A stretch of 64,000 bases of DNA from Streptomyces sp. SID12501 (GCF_010550245.1 NZ_JAAGLU010000004.1:62001-126000), one strand, 5' to 3'. Shown: positions 42,010-51,401, counted from the first letter of the stretch. Translations and numbers: made by a program. Notes: generated from the sequence alone by a model not told the origin.

Positions 42010-43192
42010 GGGCTTGATGCGTTTCATCGGGTCTGTCGCGATTGCCGTGCCAGTCGAGAATCAGGACCGTGGCGTCGTCCTTGAGGCTGCCGCGGCAGGC
42101 GTCGAGCACCGCGGCGGTCAGGCTCCGGACGGCTTCGCGCGGGTGCAGCGCGCGGGTGTCGTGAACGACCGCGGCCAGGTCGACGGCCGCGGCACCGCGC
42201 TCCTGCATTCCGTCGGTGAGCAGAACCAGGCGGTCTCCCGGACGCAGCTGCAGTTCCTGTAGGTGATAGGAGCTGGGTGCCGCCACGCCGAAGGGCAGGT
42301 TGACGGCGAGTTCCAGCTCTTCGACGGCGTCGCCGCGCAGCCGCAGTGGCCGGGGATGGCCGGCGTTGACCAGTTCGCACAGGCCTGTGTCGAGGTCGAC
42401 GCAGAGCAACTGTCCGGTGGCCAGGCCACGGCTGTGGCGCAACAGGGCCTCGTGGGCGTGCCGGGCCTGCTTGAGGGCGTCGCAGCCGCTGCGGCGGGCC
42501 CGCCGCAGTGCGCCGACCAGCAAGGTGGCCAACAGGGCGGAGTCCGTGTCGTGGCCCATGGCATCAGTGATCGACAGGTGCAGGGTGTCACGGTCGAGCG
42601 TGTAGTCGTAGGTGTCGCCACCGATGTCGTCGGCCGGGACCAGCCCGGCGGCCAGAGTGAACTGTTCCGCCTCGCAGCAGGGGGCCGAGGGAAGCAACTG
42701 GTGCTGGATCTCCGCGGCCAGGCTCGGCTTCGTGGTGCGCCGGCCCAGGTGGTACAGATCGGTGAAGCGGCGGTCGGTGACGATGATGTAGGCCAACGCG
42801 TGTGCGGCGTTGTGAACTTGGCGCAGTACGGTGTCGTCGGCCGACTGGAGACTCACTTCCAGAACACCGATGCAGTCACCGCGGTTGGTGACCGGCGTGA
42901 TGACGTTTCGTCCGCCCTGGCCGTCCGGCTCCACATGCTGGCGCTGGCTGCGCAGAACACCGTCGTAGACGCTGCCCTGCAGTGCGATCGGCCCGGCATC
43001 GTCGAGGGCCTCGTCGCCTGCCGCGGCAAGCCGAATCAGCCGCTGGCCGATCAGGTCGACAAACAGGAAAGACACACGTTCGGCACCGAATCGCTTCTGC
43101 AGGTCGTGTGCCACCACATCGACGGACTCACCGGGCGGGGCCGCTTCCGCAGCGGCCAGCAACGCGCCCAGTTCCAGATCTTCACCCTTCAC
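42002..43192 (-). CDS. GAF-SpoIIE serine phosphatase
   Basis: The 396-residue protein starts with GTG 43192, six bases after AGGAGG. An N-terminal GAF-like domain (~20-150, RFGAERVSFLFVDLIGQRL) is followed by a PP2C/SpoIIE domain (~170-385) with ADDIGGDTYDY, TDAMGHDTDSA and LVLLTDGMQE. It should act on a phosphorylated STAS antagonist, adding to the partner-switching genes of this window. No ATPase is adjacent, so its partner is not obvious. Confidence 0.9.
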   Translation of the reverse strand: MKGEDLELGALLAAAEAAPPGESVDVVAHDLQKRFGAERVSFLFVDLIGQRLIRLAAAGDEALDDAGPIALQGSVYDGVLRSQRQHVEPDGQGGRNVITPVTNRGDCIGVLEVSLQSADDTVLRQVHNAAHALAYIIVTDRRFTDLYHLGRRTTKPSLAAEIQHQLLPSAPCCEAEQFTLAAGLVPADDIGGDTYDYTLDRDTLHLSITDAMGHDTDSALLATLLVGALRRARRSGCDALKQARHAHEALLRHSRGLATGQLLCVDLDTGLCELVNAGHPRPLRLRGDAVEELELAVNLPFGVAAPSSYHLQELQLRPGDRLVLLTDGMQERGAAAVDLAAVVHDTRALHPREAVRSLTAAVLDACRGSLKDDATVLILDWHGNRDRPDETHQAHS

Positions 43193-43502
43193 GACAACCT
43201 CCTGTCTGCTGCCGGACCTTCTTCCCCGAGTCCGCGCAACATCACCTGCTCTGTTGATTTTGCCTGGTCAGAGCATTGTCCAGATCGGTTCGAGCTGGTC
43301 CCGGGTCCGTCTGGCGGCGCCTGTGGGCAGCCGGGCGGAGCGCCCGCCCACAAGGCAGGCGTGCCGGCGCGGGGTGCCGATCGCGTTCAGCAGCGGCTCG
43401 CGGTGGCGGCCGGACGCGCGCCGACGCGTTGTCACGGGTTCCCGTGACCGAGAACGCTCGGGACCGGCCCGACCCCTGTCGAGCGGCGAGTTGCTGGGAC
43501 TT

Positions 43503-43691
43503 TCGGGCCGGTTGGGCGCCGGCGGCCCGTGCGGCGGCGGAGGGCCGGACGACGATCACGTTGGCCTGGTCGCACACGTCGAGGCAGGCCGAGATCCGCA
43601 CGGGAGCGTTCTCGACCAGGCGCGCGGTCTGCTGGGCGTGATCGACTCCGGTCACTTTCGGGCTTCCGCAGCAGCAGTCCCGGCAGACCAC
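43503..43691 (-). pseudogene. Truncated (2Fe-2S) ferredoxin-like gene
   Basis: GTG 43691 begins MVCRDCCCGSPKVTGVDH, and ISACLDVCDQANVIVVRPS follows. This Cys pattern is that of small 2Fe-2S ferredoxin-like proteins encoded beside cobalamin/iron uptake genes in Streptomyces. After ~63 residues the sequence loses homology and becomes Arg/Ala-rich. The C-terminal part is missing. It lies 50 bases downstream of the ABC ATPase fragment on the same strand, consistent with an original operon. Confidence 0.6.
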
Positions 43692-43741
43692 GGTGCGGCA
43701 CGGTGCCGGTCGGGCAGGGGTGTGGTTCTGTGCGGCCTTCC

Positions 43742-44119
43742 TCAGGTCGCTGCCGAGACGTCGCTCGTCGTACTCCTCTCCCGGGAAGATCCGTTCCGGG
43801 TGTCCGGCCGCAGGAAGCGGATCACGGGGTGACCGGGGTCATGGGTGACTTCGGCGCGGACGCCGTAGACCTGCTCGATGAGTGCGGGAGTGAGGACCTC
43901 GGCCGGGGTGCCTTCCGCGACGGCGCGCCCTGCACGCAGGACGAGCAGGCGGTCGCAGTACATCGCGGCGAGGTTGAGGTCGTGCAGGGCGACCACGGTG
44001 GTGACCGGCAGGCTCGCGACGAGGTCCAGCAGGTCGAGCTGGTGCTGGATGTCGAGGTGGTTGGTGGGTTCGTCGAGGAGGAGTTCGCGGGGTTGCTGGG
44101 CGCGGGCGCGGGCGATCTG
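43742..44119 (-). pseudogene. C-terminal half of an iron/cobalamin-type ABC ATPase
   Basis: The frame ending at 43742 has Walker B and D-loop LLLDEPTNHLD, the H-switch VVALHDLNLAAMYCD and the usual tail GTPAEVLTPALIEQVYGVRA. There is no Walker A; upstream of about 44119 the minus strand becomes metE sequence. The missing N-terminal half with Walker A and the LSGGE signature is on the plus strand at 44433-44846. The gene was therefore split by a rearrangement. Confidence 0.85.
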
Positions 44120-44432
44120 AGCAGGGTGGCGAGAGTGGCGAGAGACTTCGCCAGGTCGTTGGCCCAGATGTTGCGGCCGTTTGACCACGCCCGCGACCAG
44201 GCGCTTGCCCGGGCAGGCCGCCCACGGCGGCCAGGGCTTCGAGGTTGGCGGCGGCCGACTCCGTGAAGTCCAACGCCATTCCCTCGACGGGTGCCTTGGC
44301 CAGCACGGGCAGAGTCGCCGGTCGGGACCTCGTCGATGCCGGCTTCGTCGAGCTGTCGCCAGTTGGCGGCGCGCAGTTCGGCGGTGGTGGCGTGGAGGGC
44401 GTCCGCGGTGAGGTGGCCCTTCCAGTAGCCCT
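44120..44432 (-). pseudogene. metE: Decayed N-terminal pieces of metE (cobalamin-independent methionine synthase)
   Basis: From 44432 leftward the minus strand reads [20 protein letters not shown], then RAANWRQLDEAGIDEVPTGD. A frame change follows, then AKAPVEGMALDFTESAAANL, and after one extra G and one extra A, KRLVAGVV and GRNIWANDLAKSLATLATLL. These match MetE N-terminal domain segments, but most of the domain between the first and second segments is gone. The start codon is absent. It is joined at ~44119 to the ABC ATPase C-terminal half. Confidence 0.8.
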
Positions 44433-44846
44433 CGGCGCATCGCCCACAAGGCGGTCGTCGACGGCATCACCCTCACCCTGGGTCCCGGCGAGACCGTCGG
44501 CCTGTTCGGCCCCAACGGCTCAGGAAAATCAACACTGTTGAGACTTCTCGCCGGGACCCTCACCCCACTGCCGGGGTCGTCACCCTGGACGGGTGTCCAC
44601 TGCCCGAGGACGGCCGCCGGGCCACGGCCCGGCGCGTCGCCACCGTCGAGCAGCACGCCCACACCCAGACCGAACTGACCGTCCGCGACGTCGTCGCCCT
44701 GGACCGCATCCCGCACCGCCGAGCCTGGACACCGGCCACGGCCGCCGACACCGAGGCCGTCACCGAAGCCCTGGCACGCACCGGACTCACCGAACTCGCC
44801 GGTCAGTCCTGGCACACCCTGTCCGGCGGCGAACGCCAGCGCACCC
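44433..44846 (+). pseudogene. N-terminal half of the ABC ATPase, fused to metE
   Basis: The plus strand reads [20 protein letters not shown] with Walker [10 protein letters not shown] frameshift occurs near 44568, then [36 protein letters not shown] and the signature LSGGERQR. Immediately after, at about 44846, the sequence switches in frame to MetE (DRVDVAASCSLLHVPLD). The initiation codon is missing. This is the counterpart of the C-terminal half at 43742-44119. Confidence 0.85.
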
Positions 44847-45814
44847 ACGGTCTGGCCGACCGGGTCGACGTGGCCGCCTCGTGCTCCCTCCTCCACGTGC
44901 CTCTCGACTCCGCACCGGAGCGGGACATCGACCCGCAGCTCCTGCGCTGGCTCGCCTTCGCCCGCCAGAAGACCACCGAGACCGTCACCCTGGCCAAGGG
45001 CCTGACCCTCGGCACCGACGCGATCACCGGCGAACTGGCCGCCAACCGCGCAGACCTCGGCGCCCGCGCGAACTCCCCCCGTCACCCATGACCCGGCGGC
45101 ACCCGATACGTCCGCCCGCCGATCCTGGCCGGCGACATCTCCCGCCCCGAACCGATGACGGTGCGCTGGACGACGTACGCCCAGTCCCTCACTTCGCGTC
45201 CGGTCAAGGGCATGCTCACCGGACCGGTCACCATGCTCGCCTGGTCCTTCGTCCGCGACGACCAGCCGCTCGCCGACACCGCCCGCCAGGTCGCCCTCGC
45301 CCTGCGCGACGAGGTCAACGACCTTGAAGCGGCCGGGACTTCGGTGATCCAGGTGGACGAGCCGGCGCTGCGCGAGACACTGCCGCTGCGGGCCGGCGCT
45401 CATCCGGCCTACCTGACCTGGTCGACGGAGGCGTTCCGGCTCAGCACCGGCGGTGTCCGTTCGGGCACACAGATCCACACCCACATGTGCTACGCCGAGT
45501 TCGGTGACATCGTCCAGGCCATCGACGACCTCGACGCCGACGTCATCAGCCTCGAAGTCGCCCGCGAACTCGCCGCCCACGGCTACCCCCGCGAGGCCGG
45601 ACCCGGCGTGTACGACATCCACTCCCCGCGCGTTCCCAGCACCGAGGAAGCCGCTGAACTGCTGCGTACCGGTCTCAAGGCCATTCCCGCCGAGCGCCTC
45701 TGGGCCAACCCCGACTGCGGCCTGAAGACTCGCGGCTGGCCCGAAACCCGCGTCTCGCCGGCGAACCTGGTCGCGGCCGCCCGAACGGTCCGTGAGGAAC
45801 TCTCCGCGTCCTGA
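44847..45814 (+). pseudogene. metE: C-terminal part of metE with internal deletion
   Basis: After the junction the frame gives SCSLLHVPLDSAPERDIDPQ, then a TGA at 45089-45091. It continues in the same frame with [36 protein letters not shown], the zinc ligands HMC in [17 protein letters not shown], and [11 protein letters not shown] with the last Cys. About 150 residues expected around the stop (including the TTTIGSFPQT linker region) are missing. The C-terminal catalytic barrel is otherwise present, but the protein cannot be functional as encoded. Confidence 0.85.
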
Positions 45815-45917
45815 CGGCGAGCCCATTCGGCCGGGAGCACCGGACACCCGGCCGAGTGAACACAGGGGTGGGGTGAGGCGTCGTCATGGCCTCACCCCAC
45901 CCCGGGTTCTGACTCTG

Positions 45918-46088
45918 TCAGCGCCTGCGGCCGGACCAGCCGTTCCCGATTCCCGCGACGTGCAGGGCGAGAAGCATCAGGCCGAGAAGCATGACGTTCG
46001 TGGAAGCGAAGACATCGTTCGTCGCGATGTCGGCAGCGTTGATCAGAAACGCGATGAAAAACAGTACTGCCGCAGCTATACCAAGCAT
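45918..46088 (-). CDS. Small two-helix membrane protein
   Basis: The 56-residue product has two hydrophobic helices (GIAAAVLFFIAFLI and VMLLGLMLLALHVAG) and a basic C-terminus. ATG 46088 has AGAGG about ten bases upstream. Proteins of this kind are widespread in Streptomyces but have no known function. It stands alone, with 104 bases to the metE remnant. Confidence 0.8.
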   Translation of the reverse strand: MLGIAAAVLFFIAFLINAADIATNDVFASTNVMLLGLMLLALHVAGIGNGWSGRRR

Positions 46089-46386
46089 GGAGCGGTTCCT
46101 CTCGAAAGGGTGAGATCCGTGTGCCCCTGTATCGCCTTCGTAGGCATCCGGAGATGGTGTCCCTCCGAGCGGTGCACTCACACTCCCCCTGCCACCGGCC
46201 AATGCGGTACCAGCGGTCATTCGCCAAGCATGAGCGGTCGCAGATATAGCATCATCCGACTTTTCGGAGGCTCACTCGGCCAGTACAGGAACAACAAGGT
46301 TGCCGACCGCCGGCCCTACGTAAGGTCCGGGGCATTGACGAGGAAGGCGCCGCCGAGCCTCGCAGTGACCAGAAGGAGATGCCGGT

Positions 46387-46761
46387 ATCAGCAATGTGGA
46401 GATTTGCCTCAAGGAGATCATGGCCTCGATCGAGGGCTCGTTGGGAACCGCTCTGGTCGACTACACCAGCGGTATGGCGCTGGGCACTCTCGGGGGTAGC
46501 AAGGACCTCGACCTGACGGTTGCGGCGGCGGGCAACACGGACGTGATCCGGGCCAAGACCCGCACCATGGAACACCTCGGACTCAAGGGCGAGATCGAGG
46601 ACATCCTGATCACGCTCGCCGGCCAGTACCACATCCTCCGGCCGCTCAAGGGCCGCGGCGGCAACGGTCTGTTCCTCTACCTCGTGCTCGACGCGAAGAA
46701 GTCGAACCTCGCGATGGCCCGCCACCAGCTCAAGAGTGTCGAAGCCCAACTGGACGTGTAG
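46387..46761 (+). CDS. Roadblock/LC7-like small protein with apparent AUC start
   Basis: The ~124-residue product (EIMASIEGSLGTALVDYTSG, GGSKDLDLTVAAAGNTDVI, EDILITLAGQYHILRP) has the pattern of a roadblock-type domain. Similar Streptomyces proteins usually begin with Met right before S/A-N-x-E. Here that position is ATC at 46387-46389, exactly eight bases after AAGGAG (46373-46378). The first in-frame conventional start is GTG 46396, 17 bases from the ribosome site. The ATG at 46379 is out of frame. Either ATC is used or the start has been lost by mutation. Confidence 0.75.
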   Translation: MSNVEICLKEIMASIEGSLGTALVDYTSGMALGTLGGSKDLDLTVAAAGNTDVIRAKTRTMEHLGLKGEIEDILITLAGQYHILRPLKGRGGNGLFLYLVLDAKKSNLAMARHQLKSVEAQLDV

Positions 46762-46797
46762 AACGCCGCGTTCTCCATGGCCTCGCATGCCCACGAC

Positions 46798-46813
46798 TTG
46801 AAGATTTCTTCAA
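46798..46813. promoter_or_regulatory. AT-rich palindrome upstream of the ArsR gene
   Basis: TTGAAGA-TT-TCTTCAA is a perfect 7-2-7 inverted repeat in otherwise GC-rich DNA, 147 bases before the ArsR start. ArsR/SmtB proteins bind such palindromes, so it is a likely autoregulatory operator. This is inference. Confidence 0.55.
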
Positions 46814-46960
46814 CTGGGCACATCCGGATCAGCTCAATCCCATGGGCGTGCGAGGCCGGATGCACGAGGATCGGTCCGCAGGACCGCCTGCGGTGGCACG
46901 TACAGGGTCACCGAGCCCGGATGCAGCCCGTCGAACGCGGCAGGGAGCGAGCGATTCACC

Positions 46961-47332
46961 ATGCAGGTCCCCCTCTACCAGGCCAAGGCCGAGTTCTTCC
47001 GGATGCTCGGCCACCCGGTACGCATCCGGGTCCTGGAACTCCTACAGAACGGCCCCGTCCCGGTACGCGACCTGCTCAGCGAGATCGAGATCGAGCCGTC
47101 CAACCTCTCCCAGCAACTGGCCGTACTGCGCCGCTCGGGGATCGTGGTGTCCATCCGGGAGGGCTCCACCGTCAGCTACGCCCTGGCCGGCGGCGACGTG
47201 GCCGAACTCCTGCGCGCGGCTCGCCGTATCCTGACCGAACTGATCACTGGCCAGGGTGAGTTGCTCGCCGAACTCCAGCAGGCAGACCCGTTGCCGGCCC
47301 TCACCCCGGGCGGATCCGGCCGACGCTCCTGA
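46961..47332 (+). CDS. ArsR-family transcriptional regulator
   Basis: The 123-residue protein carries the winged helix AKAEFFRMLGHPVRIRVLEL, with recognition helix EPSNLSQQLAVLRRSGIV. Metal-site cysteines are absent (no CxC), so it probably senses something other than a thiophilic metal. In many Streptomyces a close relative sits before a SulP sulfate-type transporter; no such gene follows here. ATG 46961 has GGAGCGA upstream. It is convergent with the TAP-type hydrolase and they share a terminator. Confidence 0.9.
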   Translation: MQVPLYQAKAEFFRMLGHPVRIRVLELLQNGPVPVRDLLSEIEIEPSNLSQQLAVLRRSGIVVSIREGSTVSYALAGGDVAELLRAARRILTELITGQGELLAELQQADPLPALTPGGSGRRS

Positions 47333-47368
47333 CACCCTGGGCCCTGTCGCCGCGGCCGACCGGGAAAG

Positions 47369-47404
47369 CCCGAGGCGCCGGTCGTGAAAGGCCGGCGCCT
47401 CGGG
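47369..47404. terminator. Bidirectional hairpin terminator
   Basis: CCCGAGGCGCCGG (47369-47381) pairs perfectly with CCGGCGCCTCGGG (47392-47404) around a 10-base loop. It lies between the convergent ArsR and TAP-type hydrolase genes, 36 and 16 bases from their stops. There is no long T-run, as is common in Streptomyces. Confidence 0.85.
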
Positions 47405-47420
47405 GTCGGAACAGGGAACG

Positions 47421-49055
47421 TCAGCCCACTGAGCCGATGCGCTCGACGCGCTCGTCGACGCCGTTACGGAGTTCGCTGAGCGTCGTACCGGGCGGGGCCG
47501 TCTTCGGTGTGGAGGAAGGCGGCTGCGTCTCGTCCGCGCAGGTCGTGCCGGAGACCGGGACCTTGAGATCCACCAGGTAGCCGATGACCGCGTCCGTCGC
47601 GCAGGCACTGCGGCCGAACGCGGTGTGTCCCTCGGCCTGGAAGGTGAGCAGCGAGGCGTTGTCGAGCTGCCGGGACAGCGCCACCGCGTCCTGGTACGGG
47701 GTGTCCGGGTCGCCGGTGGTGCCGAGGACGAGAATCGGCGCCGAGCCCTTCGCCCGGTAGGAGCCGTCGTAGCGGCTGACGTGCTCGCCGGGCCACTGGA
47801 CGCAGGCGGTGGCGTGCTGATGGTCGTACGTGGGAGGGCCGTACGCCATCGCCGGGCCGAGCAGCGGCGCCGTCTTCGCGTAGGCCGTGACGTTCCGCTT
47901 CAGCAGGCGCAGGTCGCGCGGGTAGTCCCGGTCGACGCACTCGACAGCCACGTTCGGGCCCAGGAAGTCGAAGCTGGCCGGGGACGGCGGCCGCAGCAGG
48001 AAGGACGTGTTGTCCCGGAGCTGGGCCTTGCGCAGTGCCGCGCCGAACTCGGGCCAGATGACCTTACCCTCGTTGATGTTGAACATCAGCCGGTAGACCA
48101 GTGTGTAGCCGTTGGCCCGGCCGCCGTTCGCGGTCGGCACGGGGTTGGCGTCCAGGTCGGCCTTCAGCTGCTCGAACGCCGCACGCGGGTTGCCGTCGCC
48201 GAACCCGCAGATGGCCTGATCGGCGGCGCACCAGTCGAGGAAACGGCCCATCGCGCCGTCCAGCGCCAGGTACTGGGGCCGGTCGTAGGCGTAGGGGCGG
48301 TTGGCGTAGTGCACCGGGTCGTACGCGCCGTCGAGGGCCAGGGCCCGCACCCGCTTCGGGAACATGGCTGCGTAGACAGTGCCGATGTACGACCCGAACG
48401 ACCGCCCGTAGTAGGTGAGTTGCTTCTCCCCGAGCGCCTCCCGCAGCAGGTCGATGTCCCGGGCGACGTATTCGGTGCCGATGTAGGGAAGCAGCTCGCC
48501 CGTGTTGTCCACGCAGGCCTGGTCGAATTCGGCGGCCTGGCGCAGCGCCGGCCCGAAGGCGTCCGGGCCGGGCACGCCCTTCGCCTCCGTGACGGCCCGC
48601 GTGTACCTCGCGTCGTCGAAACAGGTCAGCGCCGAACTGCGGCCGACGCCGCGGACGTCGTAGCCGAAGACGTCGAAGGAGTCGCGCAGTGCGGTGGGCA
48701 GGTCCTCGTAGTTGTTCCGCACGAAGTCCACACCGGAGTTGCCGGGCCCTCCCGGCTGCATGAACAGTGTGCCCTTGCGCTTCGTCGGGTCCGCGGCCTT
48801 CTTCCGGACCACCGCGAGGGTGATGGTCTTGCCGTGCGGCTTGCGGTAGTCGAGCGGAACGTCGGCGTTCGCACACTCGAAGCCGCCCTGGCAGTCGGTC
48901 CAGGCGAGCGACGGCACGGGCGGCTTCTCAGACGGCTTCGACGAAGCCGCCACCTGGGTCGCCGTGCTCGTCACGGCGGCCATGAGCGCTGTCAGCGCGA
49001 CCCCGACGGCTGCGAGCCGTCCGGAGCGTCTCGGTTTGCGACGTGGAGTGGTCAT
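47421..49055 (-). CDS. Secreted TAP-type tripeptidyl aminopeptidase (alpha/beta hydrolase)
   Basis: The 544-residue protein has a signal peptide (~1-37, LAAVGVALTALMAAVTSTAT). The alpha/beta hydrolase core shows GGPGNSG (oxyanion region), the nucleophile elbow YYGRSFGS, Asp in TGDPDTPY and His in EGHTAFG, the last two in the TAP-like C-terminal domain. Family members cut tripeptides from protein N-termini outside the cell. ATG 49055 has GGAAACC upstream, a weak site. It is transcribed alone and ends at the shared terminator. Confidence 0.92.
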   Translation of the reverse strand: MTTPRRKPRRSGRLAAVGVALTALMAAVTSTATQVAASSKPSEKPPVPSLAWTDCQGGFECANADVPLDYRKPHGKTITLAVVRKKAADPTKRKGTLFMQPGGPGNSGVDFVRNNYEDLPTALRDSFDVFGYDVRGVGRSSALTCFDDARYTRAVTEAKGVPGPDAFGPALRQAAEFDQACVDNTGELLPYIGTEYVARDIDLLREALGEKQLTYYGRSFGSYIGTVYAAMFPKRVRALALDGAYDPVHYANRPYAYDRPQYLALDGAMGRFLDWCAADQAICGFGDGNPRAAFEQLKADLDANPVPTANGGRANGYTLVYRLMFNINEGKVIWPEFGAALRKAQLRDNTSFLLRPPSPASFDFLGPNVAVECVDRDYPRDLRLLKRNVTAYAKTAPLLGPAMAYGPPTYDHQHATACVQWPGEHVSRYDGSYRAKGSAPILVLGTTGDPDTPYQDAVALSRQLDNASLLTFQAEGHTAFGRSACATDAVIGYLVDLKVPVSGTTCADETQPPSSTPKTAPPGTTLSELRNGVDERVERIGSVG

Positions 49056-49706
49056 GGTTTCCTTCCCCCTGGGTCAATATCTGGCCAAGCGCTCACTGTG
49101 CACCGTGAGTTCGGCTACCTGAACAGACGGAAAAGATGGGCGAACGGTGCCACGCCGATCAACTTTTTCTTCACCTTCCACCCCGCTGGGGTCAACACAT
49201 CGCATCAGGCGACGCACAGCCCCGGGGCGAACCACTGCCGGTCGGGAAGTGGACCCCGAGGGTCCGTGCCGTCTGGACGGCGGACAGCCTGAAAAGCAGG
49301 GAAGGCCGGCTGCCCACTCACCTGACGCACATGCCTGACACGCGCTCAACCTCACATGGACCCTCGCCCACCATCCCGACCTGGCTGTCGCCCTCCACCC
49401 GTTGTCCACCCTGGTCAACGGCGGCCTGCTGTCACCTACGCCTCCGTGACACCGCCGGGGCCGCGCTGGACGGGTGGCGGCCCGAGCCCCCTCCGACCGT
49501 GACCGTCACAGGGGGACCGCGCACGGCGCGATGAACAAGGCCCACGGCAAGGGCTCATGCCGCCCGCACCTGCGGTGTCTGGGCATCCGGCGCATGATCC
49601 CGGAGAAGACGTCTCCCGCCTGCGTTCGTACGGCCGGATCCGGATGGAGAACACCTTCCTGCCGACGGCAGAACCGTAGAGCCGGTCGACTGCGCCGGCC
49701 GGAGCG
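49056..49706 (+). other. Gap with a possible transposase remnant
   Basis: Most of this 650-base stretch has no recognisable gene. On the plus strand around 49550-49650 the sequence LRCLGIRRMIPEKTSP resembles the C-terminal LRRRGIR-x-IPEK block of IS5-type transposases, as also found intact at 53669-54202. The resemblance is short and could be a small remnant. Confidence 0.35.
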
Positions 49707-50663
49707 TCAGGTGGACTCGGGGTGACTGCCAGGCCCGCTGGTGCGGGCGGCCAGAGGAGTGGGCGAAAGAGTGGTGTCCTCCTCGCCGGGCTCCAGGAGG
49801 GTGTTGGCGGCGCCGACGATGAGCGGGTCGGGGGTACCGACCGCCTCAAGATCCTTGCTGAGGTAGTCGATGCGCGACAACAGGCTGCGCATGGCTTCCA
49901 GCCTGGCACGGCGTTTGTCGTTGCTCTTGACGACGGTCCAGGGAGCGCGTTCGGTGTCGGTGGCGCGGAACATGTCGACCTTGGCCCCGGTGTAGTCGTC
50001 CCACTGGTCGAGCGAGGCCAGGTCGGTGGGCGACAGTTTCCACTGCCTCACCGGGTCGACCTGTCGGATCGCGAAACGGGTGCGCTGCTCGGCGCGGGAC
50101 ACGGAGAACCAGAACTTGACCAGCAGGATGCCGTCGTCGACGAGCATCCGCTCGAAGGCCGGGCACTGCTCGAGGAACAGCTCGTACTGGTCCTTCGAGC
50201 AGTAGCCCATCACACGCTCCACACCGGCCCGGTTGTACCAGGATCGGTCGAAGAAGACGATCTCTCCCTCTGTCGGCAGGTGTTGGACGTACCGCTGGAA
50301 GTACCACTGCCCCGCCTCCTGCTCGGTGGGCTTGTCCAGAGCCACCACGCGTGCGCCGCGGGGGTTGAGCCGCTCCGTGAGACGTTGGATGGTGCCGCCC
50401 TTCCCCGCAGCGTCGCGCCCCTCACATACGACGATCACGCGTGCGCCGGTGTCCTTGACCCAGCGCTGGAGCTTGAGCAGTTCGATCTGCAGGACACGCT
50501 TGAGCCGCTCGTACTCGACGCGGCCGACCTTGCGGTCATACGGATGGTTCTCGCGCCAGGTCTCGAGGGGGCCGCCGGTCCCGTCCAGCAGGATCGGCCG
50601 CTCTTCTCGGCTGGTGTCCACGGTCAGCCCGTCCAGCAGCCTGTCGGCCTGTTCACCGTTCAT
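49707..50663 (-). CDS. ppk2: Polyphosphate kinase 2 (PPK2)
   Basis: The 318-residue enzyme transfers phosphate between polyphosphate and nucleotides. It has the Walker A-like CEGRDAAGKGGTI, the lid FFDRSWYNRAGVERVMGYC and the SPTDLASLDQWDDYT block, all typical of class I PPK2. An acidic, disordered C-terminal tail follows residue ~290. ATG 50663 has GGGGGAG nine bases upstream. The gene is alone; no exopolyphosphatase or phosphate transporter is adjacent. Confidence 0.93.
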   Translation of the reverse strand: MNGEQADRLLDGLTVDTSREERPILLDGTGGPLETWRENHPYDRKVGRVEYERLKRVLQIELLKLQRWVKDTGARVIVVCEGRDAAGKGGTIQRLTERLNPRGARVVALDKPTEQEAGQWYFQRYVQHLPTEGEIVFFDRSWYNRAGVERVMGYCSKDQYELFLEQCPAFERMLVDDGILLVKFWFSVSRAEQRTRFAIRQVDPVRQWKLSPTDLASLDQWDDYTGAKVDMFRATDTERAPWTVVKSNDKRRARLEAMRSLLSRIDYLSKDLEAVGTPDPLIVGAANTLLEPGEEDTTLSPTPLAARTSGPGSHPEST

Positions 50664-50799
50664 GACACCACTCCCCCATAAGCCTGTGTAATGAGTACTC
50701 GTGTACGCGCCCTGCGGCTGTCCGGACAGGATCCGGCACCGATCATGGAGACCTCACCTGCCCCGGACAGCCGCGCCGATCGGCATGGCCTCGGCGAGG

Positions 50800-51042
50800 T
50801 CAGAAGGGCATACGGCGGCGGGTGCGACGGCCCGCCGAGCCGCTACGGCCCACGGCGCGGGAACTCGATTGGAACGGCTTGCTGAAAATCCGGCCCAGGA
50901 TGCCGGGCGCCTTGCCGCCGGCCCGCGCGCCGGCACCGAGCGTGCGCCGCGTGCCGCGTTCGGGGTGACGGGAGAGGCGCGGGACGAAGAAAGCCAGCAC
51001 GGCCAGGACCACACATACTCCGACAACTGCGGCAATGATCAT
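50800..51042 (-). CDS. Small single-pass membrane protein (DUF6411-like)
   Basis: The 80-residue product has one N-terminal helix (IIAAVVGVCVVLAVLAFFV) followed by a very basic tail ending RRTRRR. ATG 51042 has GAGGAG seven bases upstream. It resembles a Streptomyces family with no known role. The same strand continues to PPK2 after 136 bases, but no coupling is visible. Confidence 0.75.
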   Translation of the reverse strand: MIIAAVVGVCVVLAVLAFFVPRLSRHPERGTRRTLGAGARAGGKAPGILGRIFSKPFQSSSRAVGRSGSAGRRTRRRMPF

Positions 51043-51401
51043 GAGTCAGCTCCTCGTTCGGGTCGGGAGAACACGAGTGCCCCGTCACGATCCCTCTATG
51101 TATCCGACGCCCTGACCGCGCCGTTCGTCGACCACGGACAAAGAACTGGAAGGACAGTGGAACGGGGGCGGCCGTCGTAGGTGGGTCGACCGCCGCCCGG
51201 CCCGTGCGCAACAGGGCGGCTCCCAGCGAAGTCAGTGTGTGCTGGGGTGCCTGCCAGGCAGGTGTCCAACATGACCACGCCGGTGGCGGCACGAGGGTGG
51301 CGGTGACACGGCCGAGGTCCGGCGCGGTCGGCAGCGGAACGAACCCCTACGGCCGGCGCGTCCTCGGTGGACTGTCCCTCGGCCGGACCGGGATCGCCCT
51401 T
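51043..51401 (+). other. Intergenic stretch, no gene seen
   Basis: The 360 bases upstream of the small membrane protein hold only chance frames. I recognise no product, repeat or hairpin here. Confidence 0.4.
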
